Assembly (NCBI GenBank): GCA_012026925.1
Contig: VEPJ01000150.1
Location: 1-62,156 of the forward strand
Length of the DNA: 62,156 nucleotides
Source: Gammaproteobacteria bacterium
GTDB taxonomy: Bacteria > Pseudomonadota > Gammaproteobacteria > Steroidobacterales > Steroidobacteraceae
Direction: 5' to 3'
Position 1 is the stretch's first letter. Each line of letters begins with the position of its first letter. The notes under the pieces were generated by a model, which saw only the letters and a program-made list of their open reading frames with translations, made no database searches and was not told where the DNA came from. The position numbers were made by a program, and so were the translations under genes. This document shows, piece by piece, positions 21,271-30,485 of this stretch.

Positions 21271-22658
21271 CGCGCACCTCCCGTGGGCTGGCCGAGCAGG
21301 AAGTCCGAGGCCGGCGTCGCCGGCGGCGCCTTGCGGTCGAGCACCACTGCACCGTCGATGTAGATGAGGTCGGGCAGCGCGTAGACGCTGAACGGATCCT
21401 GGTTCCAGACGACGACGTCGGCCAGCTCGCCGGGCTCGAGGGTGCCGACGCGATCGGCGATGCCGAGCGCCTTCGCCGGGTTCGACGTGATCCCGCGCAC
21501 CGCGCGCTCGGGCGGGATGTCGAGGCCCGCGCGTTGCCCGCGCGTCATCGCCTTGGCGGCTTCCTGGTTGAGACGCTGAATGCCTTCCTCGGAGTCCGAG
21601 TGCACGATTGCGCAGCCGTTCTTCGGTGCGTCCACGAACGCGAGGTTCTCCCAGATGCCGTCGTAGGCCTCGAGCTTGAAACCCCACCAGTCGGCCCACA
21701 ACGCGCCGCACACGCCTTCCTCCGCGAGGCGGTCCGCGATCTTGTATGCCTCCACGCCATGGTGGAACGCGGCGATCCTGAAGTTGAACTCGTGCGCGAG
21801 GTCGAGCATCGTGGCCATCTCGTCGGCGCGATAACAGTGGATGTGCACGCGCACCTCGCCCCTGATCGCGGCGGCGAGCGTCTCGAGCCTCAGGTCGCGC
21901 TTCGGCGGCAGCGGCGGCTGCGCGTCCTTGTCCTTGTCCTTCTTCTTCCCGTAGGCGGCGAGTTCGCGCTGGTATTTCTCCTGCTGGCGCAGGTAGTCCT
22001 GCGCGTCGGCGAAGGCCTGGCGGTAGCCGGCCACGTTGCCCATGCGGGTCGAGGGGGCCCGATCGTGACTGCCATAGACGCGCTTCGGGTTCTCGCCGCA
22101 GGCCATCTTCAGTCCCTGCGGAGCGTCGGGAAACTTCATGGCCTGGTAGGTCGTCGTGTGGACGTTCCGCAGCGTCACGCCGCGACCGCCGATCAGGTTG
22201 GCGGAGCCGGGCAGCACCTGCAGCGTCGTCACGCCGCCGGCGAGCGCCGTGGCGAAGCCCGGGTCCTGCGGCCACACGGAGTGCTCCGCCCACACACCTG
22301 CCGTGACGGGATCGGTCGCCTCGTTGCCGTCCTGGGTCGCGTTCACCCCGGGGCTCGCGTACACGCCGAGGTGCGAGTGCACGTCGATCAGCCCCGGCGT
22401 CACCCAGCGTCCGCGCGCGTCCACCACGGTCGCGCCGGCCGCATCGAGCCCGGGCCCGACGGCGACGATCTTGCCGTCGCGCATGAGCACGTCGGCGCCG
22501 TCCAGCCGGCGGCCGGTTCCGTCGAGCACGATCGCGTTACGGATGAGGGTCGGCGGACCGGGATGGGACTGGTACGTCGAAGGGTAGGGCTCGTCGGCCG
22601 CCAGCGCGGGGCCGGCGCAGGCGGCGAGCGCCGCGCCAAGGAAGAGTTTCCAGCCCAA
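21267..22658 (-). CDS. Secreted amidohydrolase (imidazolonepropionase-like) with intact metal site
   Basis: A metal-dependent amidohydrolase of about 463 residues. VTPGLIDVHSHLGVYAS holds the HxH, VRVHIHCYRADEM and IAAFHHGVEAYK hold later histidines and AIVHSDSEEG the aspartate, so the binuclear site appears complete. LEPGELADVVVWNQDP is the usual C-terminal beta segment. The start is uncertain. TTG 22658 has GGGAGA 6 bases upstream and yields a compact signal sequence ending in LAAC, which could be a lipobox; another TTG at 22688 extends it by 10 residues. A lysine-rich insert (about residues 235-250) is unusual. It is coupled by ATGA to the degenerate paralogue. The substrate, perhaps a peptide or cyclic amide, is unknown. 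Confidence 0.84.
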   Translation of the reverse strand: MGWKLFLGAALAACAGPALAADEPYPSTYQSHPGPPTLIRNAIVLDGTGRRLDGADVLMRDGKIVAVGPGLDAAGATVVDARGRWVTPGLIDVHSHLGVYASPGVNATQDGNEATDPVTAGVWAEHSVWPQDPGFATALAGGVTTLQVLPGSANLIGGRGVTLRNVHTTTYQAMKFPDAPQGLKMACGENPKRVYGSHDRAPSTRMGNVAGYRQAFADAQDYLRQQEKYQRELAAYGKKKDKDKDAQPPLPPKRDLRLETLAAAIRGEVRVHIHCYRADEMATMLDLAHEFNFRIAAFHHGVEAYKIADRLAEEGVCGALWADWWGFKLEAYDGIWENLAFVDAPKNGCAIVHSDSEEGIQRLNQEAAKAMTRGQRAGLDIPPERAVRGITSNPAKALGIADRVGTLEPGELADVVVWNQDPFSVYALPDLIYIDGAVVLDRKAPPATPASDFLLGQPTGGAR

Positions 22659-22804
22659 GAGAGGTCTCCCGCTGCGAAAAGCGGCCAAGGATGTCGCTGC
22701 AACCGTGGGATGTCCAGACCCCTCTCGCGAAGAGCGATGCCGACGTGCGTCGCCCGATCGGCTACGATCGCGCCGTCCGGACCGTCACTGAGGAGGTTCT
22801 CCGC

Positions 22805-23740
22805 ATGTGTCGCTCGACTGTCTCCCGCCTGGTGGCACTGCTCGTGCCGATCGTCGCGCTCGCACTGTCCGCCTGCGGGCAGAAGGAAGGCCCGGCGCCG
22901 GCAGCATCCGCTCCGGCCATGCCCGCGCCCACCCCGACGCTCGACCAGCTCAAGGGTGCGACGGTGTCCGGGATATTCGACCAGGCCGTGACTCTCACCG
23001 GCGGCAAGTACGACGGGCCGCCCGCCGAGCCCGGCGCTGCCTCGCATCCGACGGCCATGCTCTGGGAACCGGCGGTCGTGTTCGGCGACATGGACGGCAC
23101 CCCGGGCGACGAAGCGGTCGCGATGCTGAGCTCGAACAGCGGCGGCAGTGGCGAGCTCGTGTACATCGCCATTTTCGGAGTGCGCGACGGCAAGCTCGTC
23201 AACCTCGGCACGGCCGAGGTCGGCGACCGCGTCAAGCTGCAGAGCCTCTGGCTCCAGCAGGGCAAGGCGATCATGGACGTCGTCGAGGCCGGCCCGAACG
23301 ACGCGGCGTGTTGCCCGACGCAACTTGCGCGCAAGACCTATGCATTCGAGGGCGGTGCGCTGAAGCAGACGAAGAGCGAGGTGCTGGGCACCCTGACGAT
23401 CGGCACGCTCGCCGCGAACGAGTGGCAGCTCGTCTCGATCGACGGGCAGCCCCTGCCGGCCGGCGCGAAGCCGCCGGTGATCCACATCGAGGTTTCGGCC
23501 GTGCGGGGCTTCGCCGGATGCAATCGATTCACGGCACCCATCAAGGAGACGGCCCCGGGCGAGATCGACGTCGGGCCGGCGGCGGCGACGAGGATGGCCT
23601 GCGACGCCGCGGCGATGGACCTCGAGCAGAAGTTCCTCGCACACCTCGACAAGGTGAATCGCTACACGTTCCTGGCTGGCCAGCTCGCCCTGTCGTGGAC
23701 CGGCAAGGACGGCAGCGGCACGCTGCTCTTCAGCAAGTAG
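22805..23740 (+). CDS. META-domain lipoprotein (HslJ-like C-terminal domain)
   Basis: The 311-residue product starts MCRSTVSRLVALLVPIVALALSACGQ, a lipoprotein signal with lipobox LSAC. A low-complexity Ala/Pro linker (about 28-45) follows. The middle domain (DMDGTPGDEAVAMLSS, GKLVNLGTAEVGDRVKL) looks like a calcium/FG-GAP-like beta domain. The last 105 residues carry the META/HslJ pattern NEWQLVSIDGQPLP, VRGFAGCNRFTAPIK and TRMACDAAAMDLEQKFLAHLDKVNRYTF. It is probably an outer- or inner-membrane-attached periplasmic protein. The ATG was chosen for the ribosome site GAGGAGG and the signal; an upstream ATG at 22691 would bury it. It is divergent from the amidohydrolases. Confidence 0.82.
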   Translation: MCRSTVSRLVALLVPIVALALSACGQKEGPAPAASAPAMPAPTPTLDQLKGATVSGIFDQAVTLTGGKYDGPPAEPGAASHPTAMLWEPAVVFGDMDGTPGDEAVAMLSSNSGGSGELVYIAIFGVRDGKLVNLGTAEVGDRVKLQSLWLQQGKAIMDVVEAGPNDAACCPTQLARKTYAFEGGALKQTKSEVLGTLTIGTLAANEWQLVSIDGQPLPAGAKPPVIHIEVSAVRGFAGCNRFTAPIKETAPGEIDVGPAAATRMACDAAAMDLEQKFLAHLDKVNRYTFLAGQLALSWTGKDGSGTLLFSK

Positions 23741-23752
23741 CCCGATCCGGGT

Positions 23753-23780
23753 GCGGCGGCGGGAGCGCCGCCGCGCCTTT
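23753..23780 (+). terminator. Hairpin terminator after META lipoprotein gene
   Basis: A perfect 9-bp GC stem, GCGGCGGCG (23753-23761) and CGCCGCCGC (23766-23774), closes a GGAG loop and is followed by GCCTTT. It lies between the stop of the lipoprotein gene and the convergent acyltransferase gene, where an intrinsic, possibly bidirectional terminator is expected. The T tract is short. Confidence 0.55.
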
Positions 23781-25210
23781 CAGTGCGCGCTGCGCCCCGG
23801 CCGTGCGGTCCTGCGCCGCCGCGCCTTGCGTTGCACGGTCGCCTTCTCGAGTGCGGCGAAAGCGTCCTGCGTGTATCGCGCCAGGCTCTCGACCTCGGGC
23901 AGGGCGGAGCCGTTCGCCGTATACCCCAGGATGACCAGCCCGTCGTACGACATGAGCGTGACGTTGAGCCCGACGCCGACGATCAGCGTCGAGACGGGGA
24001 AAAATGCCTCGAGCTTCGCGCCGTCCAGGTACAGCGTCTCGTCGGGGCCGCGCACGTTCGATACCAGGACGTTGGCTGCCAGCATCCCGAGTCCGAGCCG
24101 CTCCGGTTGCGCGATGACCAGCGTCTCCGTCATTGCAAATGCCAGGACGGCGTAGACGTAGGCCGCGCGCTTTCCGAGGCCCTTGAGCTGCTCCTTGGCC
24201 GTACGCATGCTCGCCATCACCTGCCGCAGCCGCTCGTCGATGGGCGCGGTCACGGCGCCCAACGGCGGGAAGACGGCCGAGACGTTCGTGGTCGCTTTCT
24301 TCACGTCCGGGTCGTGCAGCGAGACGGGGCAGAGCGCGACGAGCGGATGGCCAGGCGGGCGGCCCGCTTCCTTCAGGTATCGGTTGATGCCGGCGTCGAG
24401 GATGGTGAGCGCGACGTCGTTCAGGGTCGCGTCCCATGCGCGGGCGACCGCCTTCATGCGGGCGAGCGGCAGCACCGCGTGCGTGATCGAGCGGGCGTTG
24501 TAGATCGGGTCGTTCATCGGCGTGTGCGGCGCCGTGAACGCGCGCGTTCCCTTCGGCGAGAAGCCGCGCAGCCCCTCGACCGCCTGTTCGAGCACCCTGA
24601 AGGATCCCCGGCCCAGCGAGATCGTCCGCTTCGCGAGCGCCCGCGCCTCGCGCTCGAGCGCGTCGCGCAGGCCCTCGGGCGCGGGTCGCGGCCGATGCCT
24701 GTGCGGCAGCTGCACCGTCGTCCGGATACGGCGGTCGCGCGGGGAGGTGGCGAGCGAATTGCGCAGCATCGCCATGCCGGACTCGCCGTCCACGAGCGAG
24801 TGGTGGACCTTGTGGTAGATCGCGAAACGATCGCCCTCGAGGCCGTCGATCACGTACATCTTCCAGCCCGGGCGATGACGCTCGAGCATCGGCGCGTGGA
24901 GGTCGGCGACCAGCTCGTGCAGCTGCTCGTTCGATCCCGGTGCCGGCAGTGCGAGGTGCAGCACGTGATGGCTCGGGTCGATCGAGTCCACCTCGCGCCA
25001 CTCGGGCAGGCCGACGGCCTTGAAGACGGGGACACGGTTGAACGGCGCTACCGGCTTCGCGCGCCGGTACGCCCCGACGATCTCGCCCGTGATGCGCTCG
25101 CCGCCGCGCTTCGGCTTCTGGAAGATCAGCACGGATCCGACGTGCCGCGGGTTGTCCTGAGTTTCCGTGAGGAAGAACATCAGGTCCAGCATCGGGATCG
25201 TGTTGGGCAT
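23780..25210 (-). CDS. Wax ester synthase/diacylglycerol acyltransferase (WS/DGAT)
   Basis: WS/DGAT enzymes transfer fatty acyl-CoA to fatty alcohols or diacylglycerol, making storage lipids at the inner membrane face. The 476-residue product has the catalytic HHxxxDG motif as HHSLVDG (about residues 136-142). The N-terminal MLDLMFFLTETQDNPRHVG and the conserved VLVSNVRGPDETLYLDGAK segment of the C-domain are also present. The length is typical. ATG 25210 has GGGGAAG at good spacing; a GTG 6 bases upstream overlaps that ribosome site. It is the last gene of a run with the diiron protein (33 bases upstream) and the ferredoxin reductase. This suggests that the acyl or alcohol substrate is made or modified by those proteins. 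Confidence 0.92.
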   Translation of the reverse strand: MPNTIPMLDLMFFLTETQDNPRHVGSVLIFQKPKRGGERITGEIVGAYRRAKPVAPFNRVPVFKAVGLPEWREVDSIDPSHHVLHLALPAPGSNEQLHELVADLHAPMLERHRPGWKMYVIDGLEGDRFAIYHKVHHSLVDGESGMAMLRNSLATSPRDRRIRTTVQLPHRHRPRPAPEGLRDALEREARALAKRTISLGRGSFRVLEQAVEGLRGFSPKGTRAFTAPHTPMNDPIYNARSITHAVLPLARMKAVARAWDATLNDVALTILDAGINRYLKEAGRPPGHPLVALCPVSLHDPDVKKATTNVSAVFPPLGAVTAPIDERLRQVMASMRTAKEQLKGLGKRAAYVYAVLAFAMTETLVIAQPERLGLGMLAANVLVSNVRGPDETLYLDGAKLEAFFPVSTLIVGVGLNVTLMSYDGLVILGYTANGSALPEVESLARYTQDAFAALEKATVQRKARRRRTARPGRSAH

Positions 25211-25243
25211 GGCCACTTCCCCGGGGATCGCCGTCCCCTTGCA

Positions 25244-26413
<1,170 letters not shown>

Positions 26414-26449
26414 GGGTTCTACCCCTGTGATGTCGGGTTGGATTCGGTA

Positions 26450-27571
26450 TCAGTGGTGGTCGATGGTGACGTCGCTGTCCGCGTAGCTGCAGCATGCGAG
26501 GACGTAGCCTTCCTCGCGCTCACGGTCGCTCAGGCAGTTCGGCTCGCTCGTCACGACGGTGCCGGCGACCTTCTTCACCTTGCACGCCCCGCAGCCGCCC
26601 ATCGTGCAGCTGTAGGGCAGGTCGATGCCGGCCTCGAGGCCGGCCTGCAGGATCGTCTGTCCCGCCCGGGCGGTGACTCGCTTGCCGCTAGCCGCGAACG
26701 TGACCTCGGCCGTGTGATCCGGAATCCTCGTGGTGTTCGCCGTCGCGTAGGCGAAGCGCTCGGTGTGGACGCACTCCCGGCCAATCCCGGCGCCCGCCAG
26801 CGCCGCACACACGCTCTCCATCATCGGCTCGGGGCCGCAGACGTAGCAGGCGTCGGCGCGGGTGTCGCCCAGCGTCTCCAGTACCCGCGTGCCGTCGAGC
26901 GGGCCCGCGAGTCCGGGCCAGCCGGGCGACGCGACATCAACTGCATGGCGCACGACGAGCCGCGGCGCGAACTCGGCCTCGAGCCGGGCGAGGCGCTGGC
27001 GGAAGATGATCTCGGCCTCCGAGCGATTGCCGCACAGGAGCACGACCTGGCTCTGCGGCTCCTCCCGCAGCACGGTCTCGGCCAGGCTTATGAGCGGCGT
27101 GATGCCGACACCGCCCGCGACCATGACCACCTTGCGGGCAGCCGCGGGGTCGGTCGCGATCGTGAAGTGCCCCGTCGCGTCCGTCGCGACCAGCGTGTCG
27201 CCCGTGCGGACGTGGTCGTGCAGGTGGCGCGAGACCACGCCATCCGGCATGCGCTTCACGGTGATCGCCGGGCGCTGGCCCGCGGCCGGAGACGAGGAGA
27301 ACGAGTAGCAGCGGCGATGGGTCGTGCCGCCGGCATCCACGAGCACCGTCAGGTGCTGCCCCGCGCGATAGGTGAGGGGCGCGGTGCCGGCCACGGGCTC
27401 GAGCACGAACGTGCGGGTGTTCGGCGTCTCCTGGACGACCTCGACCACGCGCAACTGGCGCCGCGACTGGTGCGGCTGCGGCGTGCCCCAGCGCGCGCTG
27501 GGCTTGCGGATTTCAAACGTTGGCGCGGGTTCCGAGAACCAGCCCCGGATGAAGGCGGTGGCCGAAGGCAT
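26450..27571 (-). CDS. Ferredoxin-NAD(P)+ reductase fused to C-terminal 2Fe-2S ferredoxin
   Basis: A 373-residue electron-transfer protein in the order FAD domain, NAD(P) domain, plant-type ferredoxin. RCYSFSSSP (about residues 87-95) binds FAD, and VMVAGGVGITPLISLAE and CYVCGPEPMME mark the pyridine-nucleotide domain. YSCTMGGCGACKVKK with a later cysteine in YVLACCSY supplies the four 2Fe-2S ligands. Proteins of this layout feed electrons to oxygenases and acyl desaturases. It is the first gene of the operon ending in WS/DGAT, with a palindromic operator 19 bases upstream of its ATG. No clear Shine-Dalgarno sequence precedes the ATG. Confidence 0.9.
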   Translation of the reverse strand: MPSATAFIRGWFSEPAPTFEIRKPSARWGTPQPHQSRRQLRVVEVVQETPNTRTFVLEPVAGTAPLTYRAGQHLTVLVDAGGTTHRRCYSFSSSPAAGQRPAITVKRMPDGVVSRHLHDHVRTGDTLVATDATGHFTIATDPAAARKVVMVAGGVGITPLISLAETVLREEPQSQVVLLCGNRSEAEIIFRQRLARLEAEFAPRLVVRHAVDVASPGWPGLAGPLDGTRVLETLGDTRADACYVCGPEPMMESVCAALAGAGIGRECVHTERFAYATANTTRIPDHTAEVTFAASGKRVTARAGQTILQAGLEAGIDLPYSCTMGGCGACKVKKVAGTVVTSEPNCLSDREREEGYVLACCSYADSDVTIDHH

Positions 27572-27589
27572 GGGAGACCATCAGTGATT

Positions 27590-27614
27590 AAGTGTATATA
27601 AACACTATACACTT
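27590..27614 (-). promoter_or_regulatory. Operator palindrome upstream of reductase-diiron-WS/DGAT operon
   Basis: A perfect 9-bp inverted repeat, AAGTGTATA-N7-TATACACTT, lies between the MerR-type gene and the reductase gene. Read on the minus strand it contains TATAGT (27609-27604), a good -10 element that would start a transcript about 25 bases ahead of the reductase ATG, so a bound protein would cover the promoter. The 13-base core AAGTGTATAGTGT recurs at 28484-28461. The MerR-family protein encoded between the two sites is the obvious candidate binder. Confidence 0.7.
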
Positions 27615-27650
27615 TCCGCGTGGGCGCGCAAGTCCTGCGGCGGGCGATGC

Positions 27651-28460
27651 TCAGCGCGCAGGATGCTCGGCGCCGTTCCCACCGACTTCGGCCAGGAACT
27701 GCCGGAGCTTCTTGCGGTGCATTGCACTCAGCAGCCGGCCGATGATCGGGGCGGCCTGCTCGACGACGGCGGAGATCTCTTCGACCGGCGCTCCTTCATA
27801 GGCCCGCAGGGCGAGCCGCGCCTCCTTGCGGACGAGTTGCTCCATGGCTGCGTCGTACAGGCGGAATTCCGACGGCGCCACGCCCTTGTCGGGGCCGAGG
27901 CCGGCCTCCTTGAACTGCGCCCAGCACTCGAGGATCACGGCGTCGTCTTCCGAAAGCCTGCCGTGGTCCGCGCGCCCGTGGACGCTGATCAGCCCGGCTT
28001 CCGTGAGATCGCGAAGCTCGTGCCGTGGCACGCGCGACGGGACGAAGTCCGAGACCGCGACCGAAGGACTCTGCTGCGCATGGACCCATCCGCCGAGCGA
28101 ACCGCGCACGCGGCGCACCAGGTCTTCCTGCTCGGGCGTGAAATGCTCGTCGGCCGTGTCGTCGAGCACGGCCCGGATCGCCTTCAACGGCAGGAACTGG
28201 CGTTCCTGGAGCTCCCGGATGCGCCTCAGGCGCTCGAGGTGCTCGAGCGTGTAGAGGGCCGTGTTGCGGCCGGTCTTGACGGCCTTCGGCAGCAGCCCCT
28301 GGTGGATGTAGAAGTGGATCGTCTCGCGGGGCAGTCCGCTTTCACGGACGAGGTCTCGCATCCGCAGCGTCGCCTCCGCCGCGATCGCAGGCGACGGCGG
28401 CGGCTGCGTTTCGCCGGCACGGGCCCGGCTCGAGCGGCGTCTGGCGGCGGTGGCTTTCAT
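27651..28460 (-). CDS. MerR-family transcriptional regulator
   Basis: A 269-residue regulator. After a basic, low-complexity N-terminus (about 30 residues, RRRSSRARAG) comes a MerR winged helix: MRDLVRESGLPRETIHFYIHQGLLP, then NTALYTLEHLERLRRIRELQERQFLPLKAIRAVL (about residues 33-100). The C-terminal 170 residues are helical with no metal-binding cysteines, so an organic effector is more likely than a metal. Two start codons are possible, ATG 28460 and an in-frame GTG at 28472 inside the operator; ATG is preferred. Palindromes flank the gene on both sides, implying autoregulation plus control of the downstream lipid operon. Confidence 0.86.
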   Translation of the reverse strand: MKATAARRRSSRARAGETQPPPSPAIAAEATLRMRDLVRESGLPRETIHFYIHQGLLPKAVKTGRNTALYTLEHLERLRRIRELQERQFLPLKAIRAVLDDTADEHFTPEQEDLVRRVRGSLGGWVHAQQSPSVAVSDFVPSRVPRHELRDLTEAGLISVHGRADHGRLSEDDAVILECWAQFKEAGLGPDKGVAPSEFRLYDAAMEQLVRKEARLALRAYEGAPVEEISAVVEQAAPIIGRLLSAMHRKKLRQFLAEVGGNGAEHPAR

Positions 28461-28484
28461 GTCAAGTGACACTATACACTTGAC
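28461..28484 (-). promoter_or_regulatory. Second operator palindrome, directly abutting the MerR start codon
   Basis: GTCAAGTG-N8-CACTTGAC is a perfect 8-bp inverted repeat ending at the base before the regulator's ATG. It shares 13 consecutive bases (AAGTGTATAGTGT on the minus strand) with the site at 27590. TATAGT at 28476-28471 would place the transcription start within a few bases of the ATG, so the mRNA may be leaderless; no ribosome site is visible. Autoregulation by the MerR protein is inferred. Confidence 0.65.
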
Positions 28485-28507
28485 GCCAGCGCGCCGCGAT
28501 CCGACGG

Positions 28508-29287
28508 TCAGCCGCTCTGCTCCTTGCCGCGCGACATCACGGCCTCGCGCGTGGCGGCAAAGCCCGCTCGATCCATGCGGCGGGTGGCGGCCTGGCTCAG
28601 CCAGCCCTCGATCGCGAGACCTTCCGCGAGTGTCGTCTGCAGGCCGTCCGTGATGGCCTGGCGGACGTCCTTGAGCGTCGCCCGGTCGCAGCCCGCGATT
28701 TCCGCGGCGAGCTTCTGGCAGTACGGCACGAGTTCGGCCGGCGGCAGGACGTCGAGCACGAGCCCCCAGGACTTCGCGGTCGCGGCGTCGATGAAGTTGC
28801 CCGTGTAGCTCATGTACCGGGCCCGGAGCGGGCCGATCAGCCGCGGCAGGAGCTGCGACATGCCCCAGCCCGGCACGATGCCCACGCGCGCGTGGGTATC
28901 GGCGAACTTCGCGTTCGTCGACGCGACGAGAATGTCGCAGTTGATCGCGAGTTCCATGCCGCCCGTGATCGCGAACCCGTTCACCGCCGCGATCGTGGGC
29001 TTGCCGATCTCGCGGATCGCGCGGTGCATCGGAGCGTTCGGCCCCAGTTCGTCGACGGTGAGCGGGGCCGTCTCGAGCTCCTTGAGGTCCACGCCGGCGG
29101 TGAAGGCCTTCTCGCCCGCCCCGGTCACGATGACGACCGCCACTGCGTCGTCCGCGGCCAGTTCGTCCAGCGTGGCGACCAGTCGTCGCCGCAGTTCCGC
29201 GGACAGCGCGTTCATCTGGCGCGGGCGGTTCAGGGTCAGGGTCGCGACGCCGTCGCGGATGTCCTTCAGGAGGATGTCTTCGGTCAT
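28508..29287 (-). CDS. Enoyl-CoA hydratase/isomerase (crotonase family)
   Basis: A 259-residue crotonase-fold protein. GEKAFTAGVDLKELE (about 55-70) and AINGFAITGGMELAINCDI-type segment (about 95-115) form the two oxyanion-hole regions, and ADTHARVGIVPGWG the active-site loop. The usual catalytic glutamate of hydratases is replaced in this loop, where VGIVPGWG follows ARVG; one glutamate occurs at GMELA. The exact reaction (hydratase, isomerase or thioesterase-type) is therefore open. ATG 29287 has GGAGACC upstream. It precedes the MerR gene on the same strand by 47 bases and is divergent from diiron protein B, so it likely belongs to the lipid module. Confidence 0.84.
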   Translation of the reverse strand: MTEDILLKDIRDGVATLTLNRPRQMNALSAELRRRLVATLDELAADDAVAVVIVTGAGEKAFTAGVDLKELETAPLTVDELGPNAPMHRAIREIGKPTIAAVNGFAITGGMELAINCDILVASTNAKFADTHARVGIVPGWGMSQLLPRLIGPLRARYMSYTGNFIDAATAKSWGLVLDVLPPAELVPYCQKLAAEIAGCDRATLKDVRQAITDGLQTTLAEGLAIEGWLSQAATRRMDRAGFAATREAVMSRGKEQSG

Positions 29288-29378
29288 GTCACGGGTCTCC
29301 GGCTCGACAAGCCCGGGCGACGGATTCATGCTTGGCCGGGCTCGCCAGCATGGATCCAGCGACCAGGGGGATTGAGAG

Positions 29379-30425
29379 ATGTCGAGCTTGAACCGTTACA
29401 CGTCGCCCGTCGAGCCGGTCGAGTGGCAGGTGCCGCAATCGTTCTCGACCACCTTCCGCTGGGAGTACGACGACGGCCGCGAGAAGCTGCTCAGTCTCTA
29501 CGAGAAGGGCAAGAAGCTGCAGTGGAACGCGTCTGACCGCATCGACTGGTCGCAGGACCTCGATCCGGAGAATCCGTCCGGGCTGCCCGACGAGATGATC
29601 GCGATCTACGGATCCGACGTCTGGAACCGCCTCAACGACAAGGAACGCACCCGGCTGCGTCACCACATGCAGGCGTGGCAGCTCTCGCAGTTCCTGCACG
29701 GCGAGCAGGGGGCGCTCGTCTGCACGGCGAAGATCGTCCAGCAGGTGCCGGGCGTGGATGCCAAGTTCTACGCGGCCACGCAGGTCGTGGACGAGGCGCG
29801 GCACGTCGAGGCGTATTCGCGCCTGCTGCACGAGAAGTTCGAGCTGCTGTACCCGGTCAACCCGTACCTCAAGACGCTGCTCGACGACACGCTGCGCGAC
29901 TCGCGCTGGGACTTCACCTACCTCGGCATGCAGGTGCTGATCGAGGGCCTGGCGCTCGCCGCGTTCGGCGTCATCCGTGACTACGCGCGCAATCCGCTGG
30001 CGCGGTCGGTCACCGCCTACGTGATGCAGGACGAGGCCCGGCACGTCGCGTTCGGCCGCCTCGCGCTGCGCGATTACTACCCGCACCTGACCGACAAGGA
30101 ACGGGACGAGCGCGAGGAGTTCGTGGTCGAGGGCTGCTACCTCATGCGCGACCGCTTCCTCGGCGACGAGGTGTGGGAAACGCTCGGCCTGCCGGTCGCC
30201 GAGTGCAAGGCGTGGGTGGACAACTCGGAGCTGATGAAGATCTACCGCGCCGCCCTGTTCAGCCGCATCGTGCCCACCATCAAGGACATCGGCCTGTGGG
30301 GGCCGCGCGTGCGCAAGGCCTACGCCGACATGGGCATCCTCGGCTTCGCCGATGCGGATCTCGACGTGCTGTCCAGCAACGACGAGCGCATCGCGGTAGA
30401 GCTCGACGGCCGGCTCTCCCCGTAG
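29379..30425 (+). CDS. R2-like soluble diiron protein B (paralogue of 25244-26413)
   Basis: A 348-residue ferritin-like diiron protein, shorter than its paralogue because it lacks about 45 N-terminal residues. Ligands are E109 in FLHGEQGAL, E139 and H142 in VVDEARHVE, E189 in VLIEGLALA, and E219 and H222 in MQDEARHVA. The spacing between ligands is identical to that in protein A (30, 50 and 30 residues). AATQVVDEARH and DSRWDFTYLGMQ are shared blocks. It is transcribed away from the enoyl-CoA hydratase and is followed by unrelated small exported proteins. Like its paralogue it needs an electron donor, and the reductase at 26450 is the only one in the window. Confidence 0.85.
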   Translation: MSSLNRYTSPVEPVEWQVPQSFSTTFRWEYDDGREKLLSLYEKGKKLQWNASDRIDWSQDLDPENPSGLPDEMIAIYGSDVWNRLNDKERTRLRHHMQAWQLSQFLHGEQGALVCTAKIVQQVPGVDAKFYAATQVVDEARHVEAYSRLLHEKFELLYPVNPYLKTLLDDTLRDSRWDFTYLGMQVLIEGLALAAFGVIRDYARNPLARSVTAYVMQDEARHVAFGRLALRDYYPHLTDKERDEREEFVVEGCYLMRDRFLGDEVWETLGLPVAECKAWVDNSELMKIYRAALFSRIVPTIKDIGLWGPRVRKAYADMGILGFADADLDVLSSNDERIAVELDGRLSP

Positions 30426-30485
30426 GCGGGCGAGAGGAATAGACTGCGAGTATCGCGCCGATCTCCGGCGCCTGGAGTGACACGA

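Noticed and set aside
21900-21950. Short tandem repeat of TCCTTG-type units in the amidohydrolase gene
   Set aside because: It simply encodes the Lys-Asp-Lys-Asp insert of the protein; too short and in frame to be a separate repeat element.
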